In this document: positions 25,214 to 40,224 of the stretch, one piece after another
Layout of the letters: each line of letters opens with the position of its first letter
How positions within the stretch are numbered: position 1 is the stretch's first letter
NCBI GenBank assembly: GCA_029204225.1
Contig: CM055097.1
Span: 29,727,785-29,791,784, forward strand
Reading direction: 5' to 3'
DNA length: 64,000 bases
Source of the DNA: Diphasiastrum complanatum
Taxonomy: Eukaryota > Streptophyta > Lycopodiopsida > Lycopodiales > Lycopodiaceae
Translations under genes and position numbers: made by a program
The notes under the pieces: generated by a model
What the model saw: only the letters and a program-made list of their open reading frames with translations
What the model was told of the DNA's origin: nothing
The model's database searches: none

Positions 25214-28346
<3,133 letters not shown>

Positions 28347-28640
28347 AACAAAAGAATGGACTCAAATCTTAAGAAAAATAATAAATGCCAGAGAAAAATG
28401 TCTTAAAAAACCAAAGGAATCTAGCCTCCTATTTGGCCAACTCTTATTGGCCCTCTTATTAACATAGTCTCTCTAGGTTAACAAAATTCATATTTATCCA
28501 GAGCCCAGTAAGTGGCTTGACCCTATATGCATGTATTCTCTAACTTTTTTTTATGGAAAGCCATAAGACTAGTCACATCTAGCCTATTTTATTTACTACA
28601 CCAAGTGTAACGATCACCAAGTGAAGATTTCTCAAGATCC

Positions 28641-29090
28641 TGTCGCATGCAACCAAAAGGACACATGTGGAGCAAAACCACCCAACCAACAGGAAATGAC
28701 AAGTCAAGTCCCTAACTGCTTCACTCTTGAGTCACAGTGACTGACTGCAAGAGAGGAGAGGATCCTGGCTTTTGGAAACAAGAAAATGAATGAGGAGATG
28801 GGTGAGTTCCTTCAAAGATATAGACCTCAAAAGCTGAGGAATAGTACCTCTGGGATATCCCAAGACCATGCAAAAGCAACTTGATCTCCTATTCTTACAC
28901 AAAAAGCTACCGATCACCATACTCCATAGGTCCAATTAGAGCATCTAGGCCTTCACAAGGTTATTAATTACATTACTAGCCTAGTCCAAAATGACGTGCT
29001 GTAACTAATAATCTCGTACACTAGAATATCGGCTATCCATGTCAAGGACTATTCTGAATTCAATACGTAGGACATGGACATAACACCAAG
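28641..29090. repeat. Unnamed dispersed repeat, copy 1
   Basis: Shares an ordered series of blocks with 63545-64000: CCAAAAGGACAC, TGTGGAGCAAAACCA, CACCCAACCAA, CAAGAGAGGA, TCTCCTATTCTTRCA, a CATGTCAAG block and finally GGACATGGAC. The two copies are diverged with several indels, same orientation, 34.9 kb apart. Type unknown; it could be an LTR of an old element. Confidence 0.75.
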
Positions 29091-30547
29091 GCCCACAATA
29101 TGACCTAAATTATGTACACAAAATGTTGATTTAGCTGCATATTCCTACTAGTGTTGCATATTGCCATGGACCACAAGGTGATATAAACATGTTTGTAACT
29201 TTGGACCACAAAAGTGACTTGCCTACTAGAGTATCTTTGCCTCATAATCGCTTTAGCCAACAAGTGGTACTGATCAGGGATCTTTTGCATACTTGATGGG
29301 TTGTTTCCAAAACCTAGTAACATTGTTCTAACATTATGGAAAATAACCACCATTTCAAATGTAGTCTTGATTCTAATAAGCAGCATCAAGAATTATAATA
29401 AACAAAGGATCCTACTAAGGTCCTCCAAATATGTATGCATCAAGGAGCATATTTGATTATGTTATAGCTCCTAACTCATCATATCCATTACTAGGTCAAA
29501 CCATGAATTTGAATATTAGGATCATAATATGGATTACATATCAAAATGACAATCCACTATATGTCTTTATCATAAAGATCTAATCCAAAAGTCATTATCA
29601 ATCTCCAAGGGTAGGTAGAATTATCGTAAAAGCAATGGCTATTGGAGTCAAGTCCTTATAGCCCTACCTCACCTTACCAAAGATGCAAAGTTGATGGCCT
29701 CCATCCAAAGCTCCCACCTTCTGGAAGTAGTCTCAATGGTTTTCAATTGCATGTTGGCCATGTACATGCCTAGTTTGACATAAATTCTCTGCAATTCCAA
29801 ATAAGCCAACGTGTGTGACTACAAGGATACTCCTCACTAAATTGATCCACAACTTGCAATTGAAGACTGCGATTAATTCGGTTACTATCTATAATGAAAG
29901 GGATTTTGAAGAGTTATGGATACCATGCACATACAGAAAACTTCAATGGATTGTGATGCATTCTTCATCAAAAGGTGCACTCTGCAAAAGAAAGAGATCG
30001 AATATGGAACATAGAAGCTTTTGGAAAAGAAGAATTTTAGAGTTCAAAGTTTCAATGGGAGGTCAATCCATTTCAGAAGTCTTGATTCAACATGTGTATA
30101 TGCACAATGACCTTATGGTGGTGGATGTCAATCTCATAGATCAACTCAAATTTATGCAACTTATGCTGGTTTTTATTTATTAAGTATCCTCATTATTGTA
30201 ATATTTGTGTTAAAATGTCATATTGTCTTTTGCATATTTGTGTCCATCGAGCATAAGTGAATGTCAACTAGTACAATCTCTTGCAAGCATCATAGACATC
30301 ATTCATTCTGATATCGGTTCACTCCAATATAAGCATCATCCTTTAAAGTCACTTTTGGATTCTGGCATTTTTTAAATTCTTTTTACATACCATGCAAAAA
30401 TGGTTGCAGACTGGAAGCTTTACCTCTCCCACATTTCTTGAGCGAGGAATGCGTTCCCCTCGATTCTACCATTGTAGAAAGTTTTAGATCAAGATTTTTT
30501 ATGAACATTCAAAACTGCATGAAATGTAGCACAAGACAATATGTACA
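29091..30547. other. No recognisable gene
   Basis: A plus frame of 122 codons (29815-30183) has varied composition but no motif I can name. I treat it as unassigned. Confidence 0.3.
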
Positions 30548-31373
30548 TGTTGAATTCACACGTGTGGATTGTCCACTACATGTACTTGTGATCTCCTAAG
30601 GTGTGTAGATGCACCAAGATCAAGACTAGATTGAGATTCAAGATCTATCTTTGATTCTATGGCAAAAACACACTACTACATGCATTCAATCACTTCCAAC
30701 TCTCACTCACACATGTGCGAAGTGTTCCAAAAGTATTCTAAGTAAAAACAAGCTGCTCTTCTCGGGTAGAGAGAGAAAAACCATCACGAGCTCTCGGGTA
30801 GAGAGAGAAAGCTAGAAATTCAATGACATCAAAATCCACTCAATCTCAAAATCAATTAGATCCAAAAATGAGGAGTACAATGATACTAGTAGATTCATGA
30901 GCTACCACTGTGCTTAACTATGATTGGATCACACTTTTCCACCTCTTAATCCTATAGGACCATTGATCCATGCACCTCTAAATTCTATTGGACTATATTC
31001 AAGCACACCTCAAATTCCTATTGGACCACACATGGTTCCACCTCTAAATCCTATTGGACCTCTTAAACTTCATCAAACAAAAGCATTACACTTGTTTACA
31101 CTCTAATTGGCACAAGTTTGGCCTCTTACTCTATTTTGGCTCAATAGTGGCATTACAAGTGGAAATGGATACTTTGCCATCTATGCCAAATTTGACCCTA
31201 TCAACATCCTACACCTAAATGCTTGACTATGAAATTCTATGAGACCCCTATATCAAACATTTTGATTTACTTTACAATTCTCCACACGTGGGAAAATCCT
31301 CCACACATGTGAAATTCACTTACAAACTTCTATCATAAAAAATACCAAGCTAGATTTTTGCCAATTTCTCACA
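30548..31373 (-). repeat. Element B 3' LTR
   Basis: 826 bp. It contains two copies of CTCGGGTAGAGAGAGAAA (about 30758-30805), a motif pair also present in modified form in the LTR of fragment F near 53170-53225, showing that B and F belong to related families. Confidence 0.94.
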
Positions 31374-31499
31374 CTCCTCCTCAAAAAATAGCTTGGAAAG
31401 GTACTAGATCACTTGAGAAGTTTGTAAATCTTTTTGAGTGGATCCTTTGGTATGCATAAGAAGTGAAGATCAGCCAAGGGATCCATCATAGCAGCACCC

Positions 31500-32243
31500 T
31501 CACCATATCCATGATAAGATCTCTTTGGTAGAGATCTCTTGCCAATGCCTTTGAAGAGTGCTCCACCAATATGCCACTATGATCATGGGCTTCCTCCATG
31601 CTTGATGATGATCTTTGATTTGAAAGCTCCACTTGCATGATGGATGCACCATAAATAGAGAAATATGAGGCTTCCAAGCCTCATAAGGATCATGGAGATC
31701 AAGATCATAAGATGTGAAACAATGATGATTATCAAGATTATGCTTTCTAGCTTGACTAGTCCACATACAATGAACTATATCCATGATGGATCTAATCTTG
31801 ATATCAAAGACTACCTTGATCTTTTTTAGGCTAGTTACTCTCTCAAGGATGTAAGTGTCCACTTTGGATGCTTCACTTAATCTCAAGAGGAGTTTACAAT
31901 TTGCCTCAAAACATGTGAAAACATGATGTTCAAAAAAGTGAGTACCAAGCTCAATCTTGTTCTTACTAGAACCAAGAGCATACTTTTGACAATACAATAT
32001 CTTGCTTTCAAAAAGTATTGGAAACACATCTAAGTCAATAATGACAAGAAACATGTCCATACCATAAGCATCATACAAAACTAGTATAGCTTTTCTTGAG
32101 CTTTGAGATCCAAAAAATTCAATGAAGCAAGATAGCATTTCAAGCAAAGAAAGAGAAGCATATATGAATGTGTTGTAGTAGATACAACATGAAAGATGCC
32201 CTATTTGCCATGTAAGGTGAGCCATAAAGACTCGGCCATGCAT
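31500..32243 (-). CDS. Unrecognised 247-codon frame in element B
   Basis: No family recognised. It lies where RT and RNase H belong, between the last pol remnant and the purine tract, but has no YVDD or RNase H residues. It contains SSRKAILVLYDAYGMDMFLV, ELGTHFFEHHVFTCFEANCK and SEASKVDTYILERVTSL. Only the short SKVDT block recalls element A's second module, too little to claim homology. It may be a real cargo frame or a chance opening in spacer DNA. Confidence 0.3.
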   Translation of the reverse strand: MHGRVFMAHLTWQIGHLSCCIYYNTFIYASLSLLEMLSCFIEFFGSQSSRKAILVLYDAYGMDMFLVIIDLDVFPILFESKILYCQKYALGSSKNKIELGTHFFEHHVFTCFEANCKLLLRLSEASKVDTYILERVTSLKKIKVVFDIKIRSIMDIVHCMWTSQARKHNLDNHHCFTSYDLDLHDPYEAWKPHISLFMVHPSCKWSFQIKDHHQAWRKPMIIVAYWWSTLQRHWQEISTKEILSWIW

Positions 32244-32482
32244 CTTGAAGATCTTCTTGAAATCATATGAAGAAGAAACTCCTCCTCACACCTTGGCCCC
32301 ACCATAACTTGAATACCTTCAAAAAAGATAACTTGTGATGCTTCTTGAGAAGCCTTGATCTCGGCCACTTCCAAGATTGAATCTTCATGCAATGTGACAT
32401 CTCTATTCACAATCACTTTTGAAATAGAGAGTGTAAAGACACTAAAGGCCTCCTTGATGGATGAGTATCCAACATGATCCAT
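32201..32482 (-). pseudogene. Element B remnant between integrase and RT
   Basis: The first codons read VGYSSIKEAFSVFTLSISKV, then IVNRDVTLHEDSI, the conserved copia segment just before RT. It is out of frame with the upstream Gag-Pro frame and ends before any RT motif. Confidence 0.75.
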
Positions 32483-34074
32483 GATCTTGGATCATCCTTC
32501 CTTCTTGTTTCTAAGGGAATATGTGCAAAGCAAGCACTACCAAGTTCACTAAGGTGATCAACCTTAGGCTTCATCTTGAATAAAACTTCATATGGTGCTA
32601 TTCCTTCAAGAGCTCCAATACTCCTCAAAGCTTTGATCTTCGATGAGAATTTCTTCTCAACATATGCTTTGAATAATAAGGAATAATCATACACCATAAT
32701 ACTTGAAGAGAGAAGATATGTGCATCTTGTGTGATCATCCTCCTTTGAAATATTGGACATATAAAAAACATCAAGAGAGTTTGCACTCTCATTTGGATCC
32801 AATTTGTAGATGCCTTCAAATCTTGATCCATATGCAAGGATCTCACCATCCTTCTTGATCACACAATTGTCAATACTGAAATTGACATCAAAGCCACTAT
32901 CAAGAAGTTGGCCAACACTTAAGATGTTCTTTGTAAGCTTTGGGACAAAAAGAACATTGTTGAGAAAGAGATCTTTAGAAGATGCAAGCTTCAAGGGAAT
33001 AATCCCTACTCCTTCAATATTGCACTCATGCTTACTTGCAAAGTATATGGTCTTCTTAACTCCATCATAAGGCAAAATAGATGAAAAAAAGTGCTTGGAG
33101 CCACACATATGTGAAGATGCTCCACTATCAATATACCATGAGTCATCCTTGTTGAAGGTGGAAGAGGAGAAGCTTGATGCCATAAGAGAGCCTTCTCCAT
33201 CACTTGCAATATAGTCTTCTTTCTCATTGGTGATGTTGGCTTGATTGAGTTGATTCTTCTTCTTGAAGCAATTGGTGGCATAATGGCCTTTCTTGCCACA
33301 ATAAAAGCACTTGATCTTCTTCTTCTTGAGATTTGAAGTAGAAGCATGAGAGGTATCCTCCTCCTCCTCTTCATCTTGGTTTTTAGCTTTGTCATTAGAG
33401 AAGTGATGGTGTTGCTTCTTACTCCTCTCTTTGTGCTTGGCAAATAGAACTTTGCCATCATCATGATTGAGTGATAGCTTGTCCATCCTCAAGAGTTTGT
33501 ACTCTTGTCTTGATTCTTCAGAAATAAGCACACTTTGAAGGGCCTCCAAACTTGGTAGCTCCTCCTTAATGGCATAGGATTGGACAAGGTTGTCATATTC
33601 ATCTCTCAAGCCATTGAGAATGACTTGGACTAGCTCACTTTGATTGATTGAGTCACCAATACATGCAAGCTCCCTATGAATATCCTTGACTCTCAAAACA
33701 TAACTAGATGCACTCTCATCACTCTTTTGACTACTTTGGAAGATTTGATTTCTAAGAGTGAGGAGCCTAGAGGTGTTCTTAGCCTCATAGATGGACTTGA
33801 GACAATTCCAAGCTTCCTTGAATGTAGAACAATCACCAATCTCCCTCAATATCTCATTAGAGACATTCATCTTAATGTAGTGGAGAGCCATCCTAGCTCT
33901 CTTCTTGTATTTTTGTACTTCTTGAAGGACTTGAGGCTCCTCCTCAATCCCAAGTACAATGTCCATCACATCTTGGAGTATCAAGATGGACTCCATCCTC
34001 AACTTCCATATTAAATAATTGGAAGTAGACAATCTCTCACTTGGTTGCAACAAGTATGAACTCATTGAAGTCAT
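32413..34074 (-). CDS. Element B Gag-protease fused to integrase scraps
   Basis: One open frame of 553 codons. Residues 1-230 are copia Gag (UBN2-type): STSNYLIWKLRMESIL, FKEAWNCLKSIYEAKNTSRL, LEALQSVLISEESRQEYKL. The knuckle CFYCGKKGHYATNC is near 255-268 and follows the CX2CX4HX4C pattern exactly. The protease active site WYIDSGASSHMC is near 311-322, followed by LFVPKLTKNILSVGQLL. From about 468 two short integrase pieces are joined in frame, FKAYVEKKFSSKIKALRS and APYEVLFKMKPKVDHL, with the zinc-binding and catalytic core between them missing. The frame has stayed open across this deletion, so the Gag-Pro product may be usable, perhaps kept because it still packages the RNA. Confidence 0.85.
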   Translation of the reverse strand: MTSMSSYLLQPSERLSTSNYLIWKLRMESILILQDVMDIVLGIEEEPQVLQEVQKYKKRARMALHYIKMNVSNEILREIGDCSTFKEAWNCLKSIYEAKNTSRLLTLRNQIFQSSQKSDESASSYVLRVKDIHRELACIGDSINQSELVQVILNGLRDEYDNLVQSYAIKEELPSLEALQSVLISEESRQEYKLLRMDKLSLNHDDGKVLFAKHKERSKKQHHHFSNDKAKNQDEEEEEDTSHASTSNLKKKKIKCFYCGKKGHYATNCFKKKNQLNQANITNEKEDYIASDGEGSLMASSFSSSTFNKDDSWYIDSGASSHMCGSKHFFSSILPYDGVKKTIYFASKHECNIEGVGIIPLKLASSKDLFLNNVLFVPKLTKNILSVGQLLDSGFDVNFSIDNCVIKKDGEILAYGSRFEGIYKLDPNESANSLDVFYMSNISKEDDHTRCTYLLSSSIMVYDYSLLFKAYVEKKFSSKIKALRSIGALEGIAPYEVLFKMKPKVDHLSELGSACFAHIPLETRRKDDPRSWIMLDTHPSRRPLVSLHSLFQK

Positions 34075-34328
34075 GTAAAGTGGAGATAAATAAAAGTGAT
34101 GAACAAAAAATGTTGCCTCTCTCTCACTATAGGATCCAATAATGGTGTGCTACCATCTCCTATGCAAGATCTTGCAACAAACTGTGAGATGATTCTCACT
34201 AGCTATCTCAATCTCTCCAAAACTAGATCTACTTCACATCAAATGATGAAGTATGGGCAAAGTTAGGATCAAACACTCTTAGAACGTGTGAAATACACTA
34301 AGAAACCAAATTTGACTCAAATACAATG

Positions 34329-34432
34329 ATATTGCATGAAACAAAATGCCTAAGATCTCAAAACAGTGCCTAGATCACATATATTGCATGAAACAAAATG
34401 CCTAAGATCTCAAAACAGTGCCTAGATCACAT
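34329..34432. repeat. 52-bp tandem duplication in element B leader
   Basis: Two identical copies of the stretch from ATATTGCATGAAACAAAATG to GCCTAGATCACAT lie side by side between the PBS and the gag start. Confidence 0.95.
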
Positions 34433-34866
34433 ATAATAAGCATTCAACTGTGATTTTGGATCAAACAAGCAATCTCTTGACCAAACCAAATGTGTCCTAC
34501 CCAGGTCTAGGTGCCCTACCTAACCCTCTTCAAAATCTTATAACTTTTGATTGGATCAACCAAATGGAATGAAACTGATTGCATCAGAAACTATAGCTTC
34601 AAAACAAGCTATCTAGCAAGATTTTTGGATCAAACATGAAAGAGAACTCCCAAACTGAAATTGGATGTTCCTCACATGTGTCTGATCACCTAATTCCGTA
34701 CAGTACCAGGTCAGACCCAATCAATGTCCTTTTGATCTCTTTTGATCCAAAATTGAACAAGATAGCTAGGAAAATGGGCCTTGACAATTTCTAGCTCAAG
34801 ATTGATGAAAATTTTTCACTTAGATGGATCAAAATGCATGGTAACCTTAGGTAGGCTCTGATACCA

Positions 34867-35692
34867 TGTTGAATTCACACGTGTGGATTGTCCACTACAT
34901 GTACTTGTGATCTCCTAAGGTGTGTAGATGCACCAAGATCAAGACTAGATTGAGATTCAAGATCTATCTTTGATTCTATGGCAAAAACACACTACTACAT
35001 GCATTCAATCACTTCCAACTCTCACTCACACATGTGGGAAGTGTTCCAAAAGTATTCTAAGTAAAAACAAGCTGCTCTCCTCGGGTAGAGAGAGAAAAAC
35101 CATCATGAGCTCTCGGGTAGAGAGAGAAAGCTAGAAACTCAATGACACTCAAAATCCACTCAATCTCAAAATCAATTAGATCCAAAATGAGGAGTACAAT
35201 GACACTAGTAGATTCATGAGCTACCACTATGCTTAACTATGATTGGATCACACTTTTCCACCTCTTAATCCTATTGGACCATTGATCCATGCACCTCTAA
35301 ATTCTATTGGACTATATTCAAGCACATCTCAAATTCCTATTGGACCACACATGGTTCCACCTCTAAATTCTGTTGGACCTCTTAAACTTCATCAAACAAA
35401 AGCATTACACTTGTCTACACTCTAATTGGAACAAGTTTGGCCTCCTACTCTATTTTGGCTCAATAGTGGCATTACAAGTGGAAATGGATAATTTGCCATC
35501 TATGCCAAATTTGACCCTATCAACATCCTACACCTAAATGCTTGACTATGAAATTCTATGAGACCCCTATATCAAACATTTTGATTTACTTTACAATTCT
35601 CCACACGTGGGAACATCCTCCACACATGTGAAATTCACTTACAAACTTCTATCATAAAAAATACCAAGCTAGATTTTTGCCAATTTCTCACA
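34867..35692 (-). repeat. Element B 5' LTR
   Basis: 826-bp partner of 30548-31373. On the minus strand it ends ATTCAACA and is followed by the tRNA-iMet primer-binding site. Confidence 0.94.
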
Positions 35693-36956
35693 GTACAGAC
35701 CAATGATGACTTCAAACAACCAAATAGTCATTTATTAGAAAATGAAAATCATCAATTGCAATGCACATAGCTTTCATATTAAATAATCATCAATACGTAC
35801 TTGTGACAGTATGGTACAGCAAATATTTCGGTATCACCCAGCATAGATCGTAAACACGATGAAGTCGACTGCTCTTCGTCCATGAGCACGTGACAAAAAA
35901 ATTGGTTACAACAAAAACACTGGGAACACTGTTGCTTTTGTACAATTCGACCCAATAATTGAGTCCACTTTTCACATCTAGATCTGTTAGGTCCAAAGAT
36001 TTATTTCTAAGTTCCTTACAGACATCAGGATTAAAATAATTCATATATGAGGCGGAATATATATTTAATAAAAAGCCACCACCTAATCTATCTATTTGTT
36101 TAGCTATGTATTCTTCGAAGGCTATATATTGTCTAGAATTAAAAGATGTCTACTTGGGATCAACCGGAAATTTAACAACTATATACCTATATACAGTACC
36201 CACAATGATTGGAAAGGGCTTTCAGAAGCCCCCTGAGTCATGAGCCCATGGCTCACCAATAGCCCTACCTCCAAGGTGACTATTCCCAAGACTCATCCAT
36301 TGAGGCGATTTGTAGAACCGGTGCAGGTTTAGATGTCTCTAGTCTCCTCAAGCTAGCAAGGCGCATAAATCCGATGATTCCAGTCAAGGAAGGACCATCA
36401 CACTCCAACAACTCAGAATGGCAATATCTTTAAGGGGTTAGGGCGCAGCTCGGAAATGAGATATGCAATAGTATTTGGGTGCTAGAATGAGGATTAATGA
36501 GGATAAATGATGATTCCACATTCTGTTCACAGCGCAACTCTGAGGTATCAACAATTAAGGTGGACTCAATGAGCAGGGGTGCCTATTCTGTGACTGTCTT
36601 TCAAATGTGACTTCTAGTAACAGTAGCACTCGCTCTTGGGTTTACTTCCAAGTGCGACCTCCTCCACTCAGCGACTCCTCTGGGGACAGGCGTTGATCTG
36701 ATCTAGTTCAATGACGAATCAGAGAGCTTGTGAGCTGGAAACAGGTGCACTTCATGCGTGCAATCAAGACTGCATTTGAGTTGTCCGATATGCTTGAAGA
36801 CGGTCTTCAGGTGGGCACAACATGCGCATTGCAGGTTGGACAGTGATAGAGTAGTAACAACTGGGCATAGAACATATGTGTATGCATAGTTTAGAGTAGG
36901 AGCCGACTGATTCACAGTTCAGCGAGCTACCTTTGATATTGCTAAAGGTGAGACTG
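35693..36956. other. No recognisable gene
   Basis: Starts with the right target repeat of element B. A minus frame of 84 codons at 35790-36044 and the GC-richer part near 36200-36700 match nothing I know. Confidence 0.3.
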
Positions 36957-37910
36957 TGGTTGAGTTCGTCCAGGCCACCAACGCATCAGCGAAGCAAGCT
37001 CCCAAGTGTGCTCCAACATTTTTTAGTTTCCAAGAGGTTTCTATCAGCCAAACTAAACAACGGTTATGACTTCAATTCCTTCCAACTTTGTGATATCACC
37101 CCCCCAGCAGCACTTCTAATGTGGTAAACAAAATATAACCCGCTTGAAAGGACTCTTTCCCCAAGAAGGAAACTCTCTACCACATTATAGTCCTCAACAC
37201 TAACTCTCACCCTCCAATCAAGCAACCCGTAATCAGCAAGATCCACTCCATCACTCTCCCTCTCACAAAGAGTCCAAAAGAAGTTCACTCTCGAATCTTT
37301 CCACACCAGACAAAAGATGGTATAGACATCAAGCAACAACAAAACTCACTCTCAAATGTGTTCTCTCCCATCCTCTCATCCCCTCACCATCAACATAAAT
37401 ACTCAATCTTCTTCTCATTCTCTCGCCCTTCCACGTTCATTCCCTCACCCAACCTACAAAACAAAAGTTCTTTCTCCCATCATCTCACTCCTTCATCCTT
37501 CCATGTTCATTCTCTCACCCAACCTACAAAACAAAAGTTCTTTCTCCCATCATCTCACTCCTTCATCCTTCCACGTGACACACAAGCAAAAGTTTCCCCT
37601 CAGCCTTTTCTTCTTTCTTGGACCCCAATCTCAAGTAGACCACTCCCTTTTATAGAGGTCACCCAAAGCTTCCCCTTCATAATGACATATCTTCATTCTT
37701 CAAGCCTTTCATGAAAAGTGTCCTCTCTTGTACATGGCCCTTAGTTGTGATTTGACCACAAGTGGTACACCCTTCCCCTTTTGGAAAAGATGGATTGGGG
37801 TCATGGGTACAGGGGTACCACATGTGTGAGCCACTTTTTTCTTTTGCACTTGTGGTTGTGTAAATGTTAAGTACTTCTCTTGATTACTCTTCTTAATTGA
37901 GTGGTCCTCA
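36957..37910. repeat. Long direct repeat, left copy (LTR-like)
   Basis: About 954 bp, begins TGGTTGAGTTCGTCCAGGCC, ends GTGGTCCTCA. It contains an internal tandem of CCTACAAAACAAAAGTTCTT blocks. It matches 42767-43717 nearly throughout, with few substitutions and small indels. The ends are TG...CA as in an LTR, but I see neither a target repeat outside nor a standard PBS or PPT inside. Confidence 0.85.
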
Positions 37911-37970
37911 TTGGGGAATAACCTCGTACTACTCTCTGAGAGATTGATTCCTTCTACCCCTAGTACTGAT

Positions 37971-40224
37971 CTAAAGTCTAGAGCTCCCCTCCCATTCGGA
38001 CTCAGGTATGGGTGTTCTTTCTGATTGGGGTACTTCTGGGTAGCCATCTACTACCACACGTTCTCGGCCTCGTCCAAAGATGAGTACTCTGGTAGGGATA
38101 TCTACGATGCAATTGCTAAGCCTGAGCCATGGCCGTCCTAATAGCATAGAATACCCCCTATTCCCCACATACATCCGCATGACATAGAAATCTACCTGAA
38201 TGATTCTGTCCGCTACAATAATTGGTACATTCTTAAGTTCTCTTCTGGTTTGATCACTGAATTGTTGGCCAGTTTGAGGGCGGTCAACGTGGCTGGTTCT
38301 AGTGTGAATCCCAATCTGTCAGCGAGCTCTAGGCTAATAATGTTTGCGGCGGATCCTGCAACGACTATGGCCCTTTCACAACTAGGCCATCAATTAGTAC
38401 ATCTACCTTAGGACAACAGCGGTCTAGGATTCCTGCTTCGATGTGTCCGACTGTAGGGGGTTCCAATGGTCTAGGTCTGATCATGCATTAGATGGTGCGC
38501 TTAATGGTGGGTGACAGTTGGTGATCAACTGCCACAGTCCTATTTCTAGCTTCATATTCTCTAATGCCTGTGTCAGATCGATATTTCCTGTCTCAGGTTC
38601 ACGTCAAGGTTTTTATGAATTTTGCGTATTGTATCGCTTGCTCTCTTTGCCCCTATCCCGATTTTTCCCTTGCCAGTCTTTTTCGGGCCTAAGGGTCTGG
38701 GGTGTCGTCTCCCTTCTAAGGTACTCACCTCTCCCCGTTCCCTAGGTACTGTAGTTTCTTTCCCTGGCTTGGTCAACCCTTGGTCACTGGTTGTTGGTTT
38801 GTCTATCTATAGGGGTGTAAGTTTGGGCGGTTCACTTCGAAGATTGCTTCTCATCACTACTAAAATTTCCTTCCTCGTTGTGGTCTGGTCCATTGTCTCT
38901 AATTGAAGTTTACAAGTGCTCGATCATCCTCTAAGCGTGCTTTCCCCTTGTCCCGTGGATCAATTTTGGGCCCATGTTGTAGAAATTGATGTCCCCTCAA
39001 TGGTCCAGCTATGTCTTGGAGCCTATGGTTCACGGGGCCTGGCATTCTATCGTCTGTATTTAGAGCCTCTCTACGAGTCCAACATCTATCCTCCAAATGC
39101 CCTCGCTTCTTGCAGTACCCACAAATCTCAAGTTTGGACAATTTTGGTTCAGGTGATTTCCTTTACAATGGTAGCACACTAATGGGTTAGGGCCATCTAC
39201 GGAGTGTCTCTGACCTATCATATTTTGTTGTCATTTCAGAAAATTCACATCGGCTGCTAATGTGTGGATGTTCTCACTCATCACGTCCATGTACCCCTTC
39301 AGCATTGCTCGCATATCGCCTAATTATGTATTGGAACCGGCACTCTCATACCCTCGCTCTAGTACTCAGATCTGGGACTCCACGATCATGTCGTCTAACA
39401 TCTTGTGTATGTGCCATCCTACCTGGGTGTGGTTCAATAGCCTGTATGGGGTGAGGATTCACTACATCTGTGGTTCCTATAGCTGTGATCGGTCCCCCTC
39501 TCCACGTCTCGGGTCTTAAATTTAAGTTGTTAATCGCTTGTGATAAGTGGGATGCATGTGCAACCGCGACCTGCGCTTCTTCTACCACAATCGCCTTGTC
39601 TACTTCCTCAGCTAATGTCTGGGGGTTACTCTAATGTACAACCATCTGTATGTCATTTTTTAGCCCTCGCAAGAAGAAGGTCAATAGTAACAAGGTGGCA
39701 GCTATACAGTGGGTTCCACTTGTCATGCCAATTCTGTCAATCGGCGCCAATACTACCTAATACTCTCATTTCTTCCTTGTTGTAGGGAGGTAGGGTGAAC
39801 AGTAAGTCATTGGCCGTACGGTGGGGAGCATACTCGATCAGGAAGAGTCTATGGAATTCATCAATGGTGTGGATCGTCCCTCATTGCAAACTATGATACC
39901 ATCGTCTGGCAGCTCTGGTTAAGGTAGTTGCAAAAAACATCATCTCATGATGTGGTCCATGATGTGGCTTATGAAGCATGCTGTCCAAAAGGCATCTATG
40001 TATTCCTCGGCACTCTCAAAGGGGGTCCCATGGAATTATGGTGTAGATCCGCTTAATTTGGGTAGTGCCCCCATGGTCGGGGGTACTACGATTGGTTCGG
40101 TCGGACATCTTGCCATTCCTGCGACAGTGGGTGCGATATCGTCTAAGGGTGCATTGACTTCTTCTACCGGTTCAAGTTCTGGTATCTCTGCAATATTTTC
40201 TGGTGGGTCAGTAGGATTCGACAT
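37971..40224 (-). pseudogene. Gypsy-like gag and protease remnant
   Basis: Read on the minus strand, a start MSNPTDPPENIAEIPELE leads to FHGTPFESAEEYIDAF (about 40030-39980) and, in another frame, RAARRWYHSLQ and DEFHRLFLIEYAPHR, the order of a Ty3/gypsy gag core. Then comes a CX2CX4HX4C knuckle, CGYCKKRGHLEDRC, near 39118-39077. Further down GYSMLLGRPWLRLSNCIVD (about 38155-38100) is the back half of a retroviral-type protease. At least three frame breaks separate the pieces, and no RT or integrase follows, so it is dead. Confidence 0.7.

Larger units (their letters stand above)
30548..35692 (-). mobile_element. Element B: Ty1/copia-type LTR retrotransposon with gutted pol
   Basis: Complete minus-strand element. 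LTRs lie at 30548-31373 (3') and 34867-35692 (5'), 826 bp each, TG...CA. A 5-bp target duplication GTACA sits at 30543-30547 and 35693-35697. The primer-binding site TGGTATCAGAGCC reads down from 34866, and a GAGGAGGAG purine tract abuts the 3' LTR at 31374-31382. By hand the LTRs differ at about 16 sites plus two single-base indels, near 98 percent identity, so it is young. The coding part keeps Gag, knuckle and protease, has only fragments of integrase, and carries no RT or RNase H motif. Movement would need a partner element. Confidence 0.93.

Noticed and set aside
36180-36700. Organellar insertion
   Set aside because: The GC-richer stretch does not match any plastid or mitochondrial gene I can recognise.
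37064-37342. 92-codon minus frame in the long direct repeat, also at 42906-43151
   Set aside because: Present twice only because the repeat is; no motif recognised, and no evidence of selection visible.
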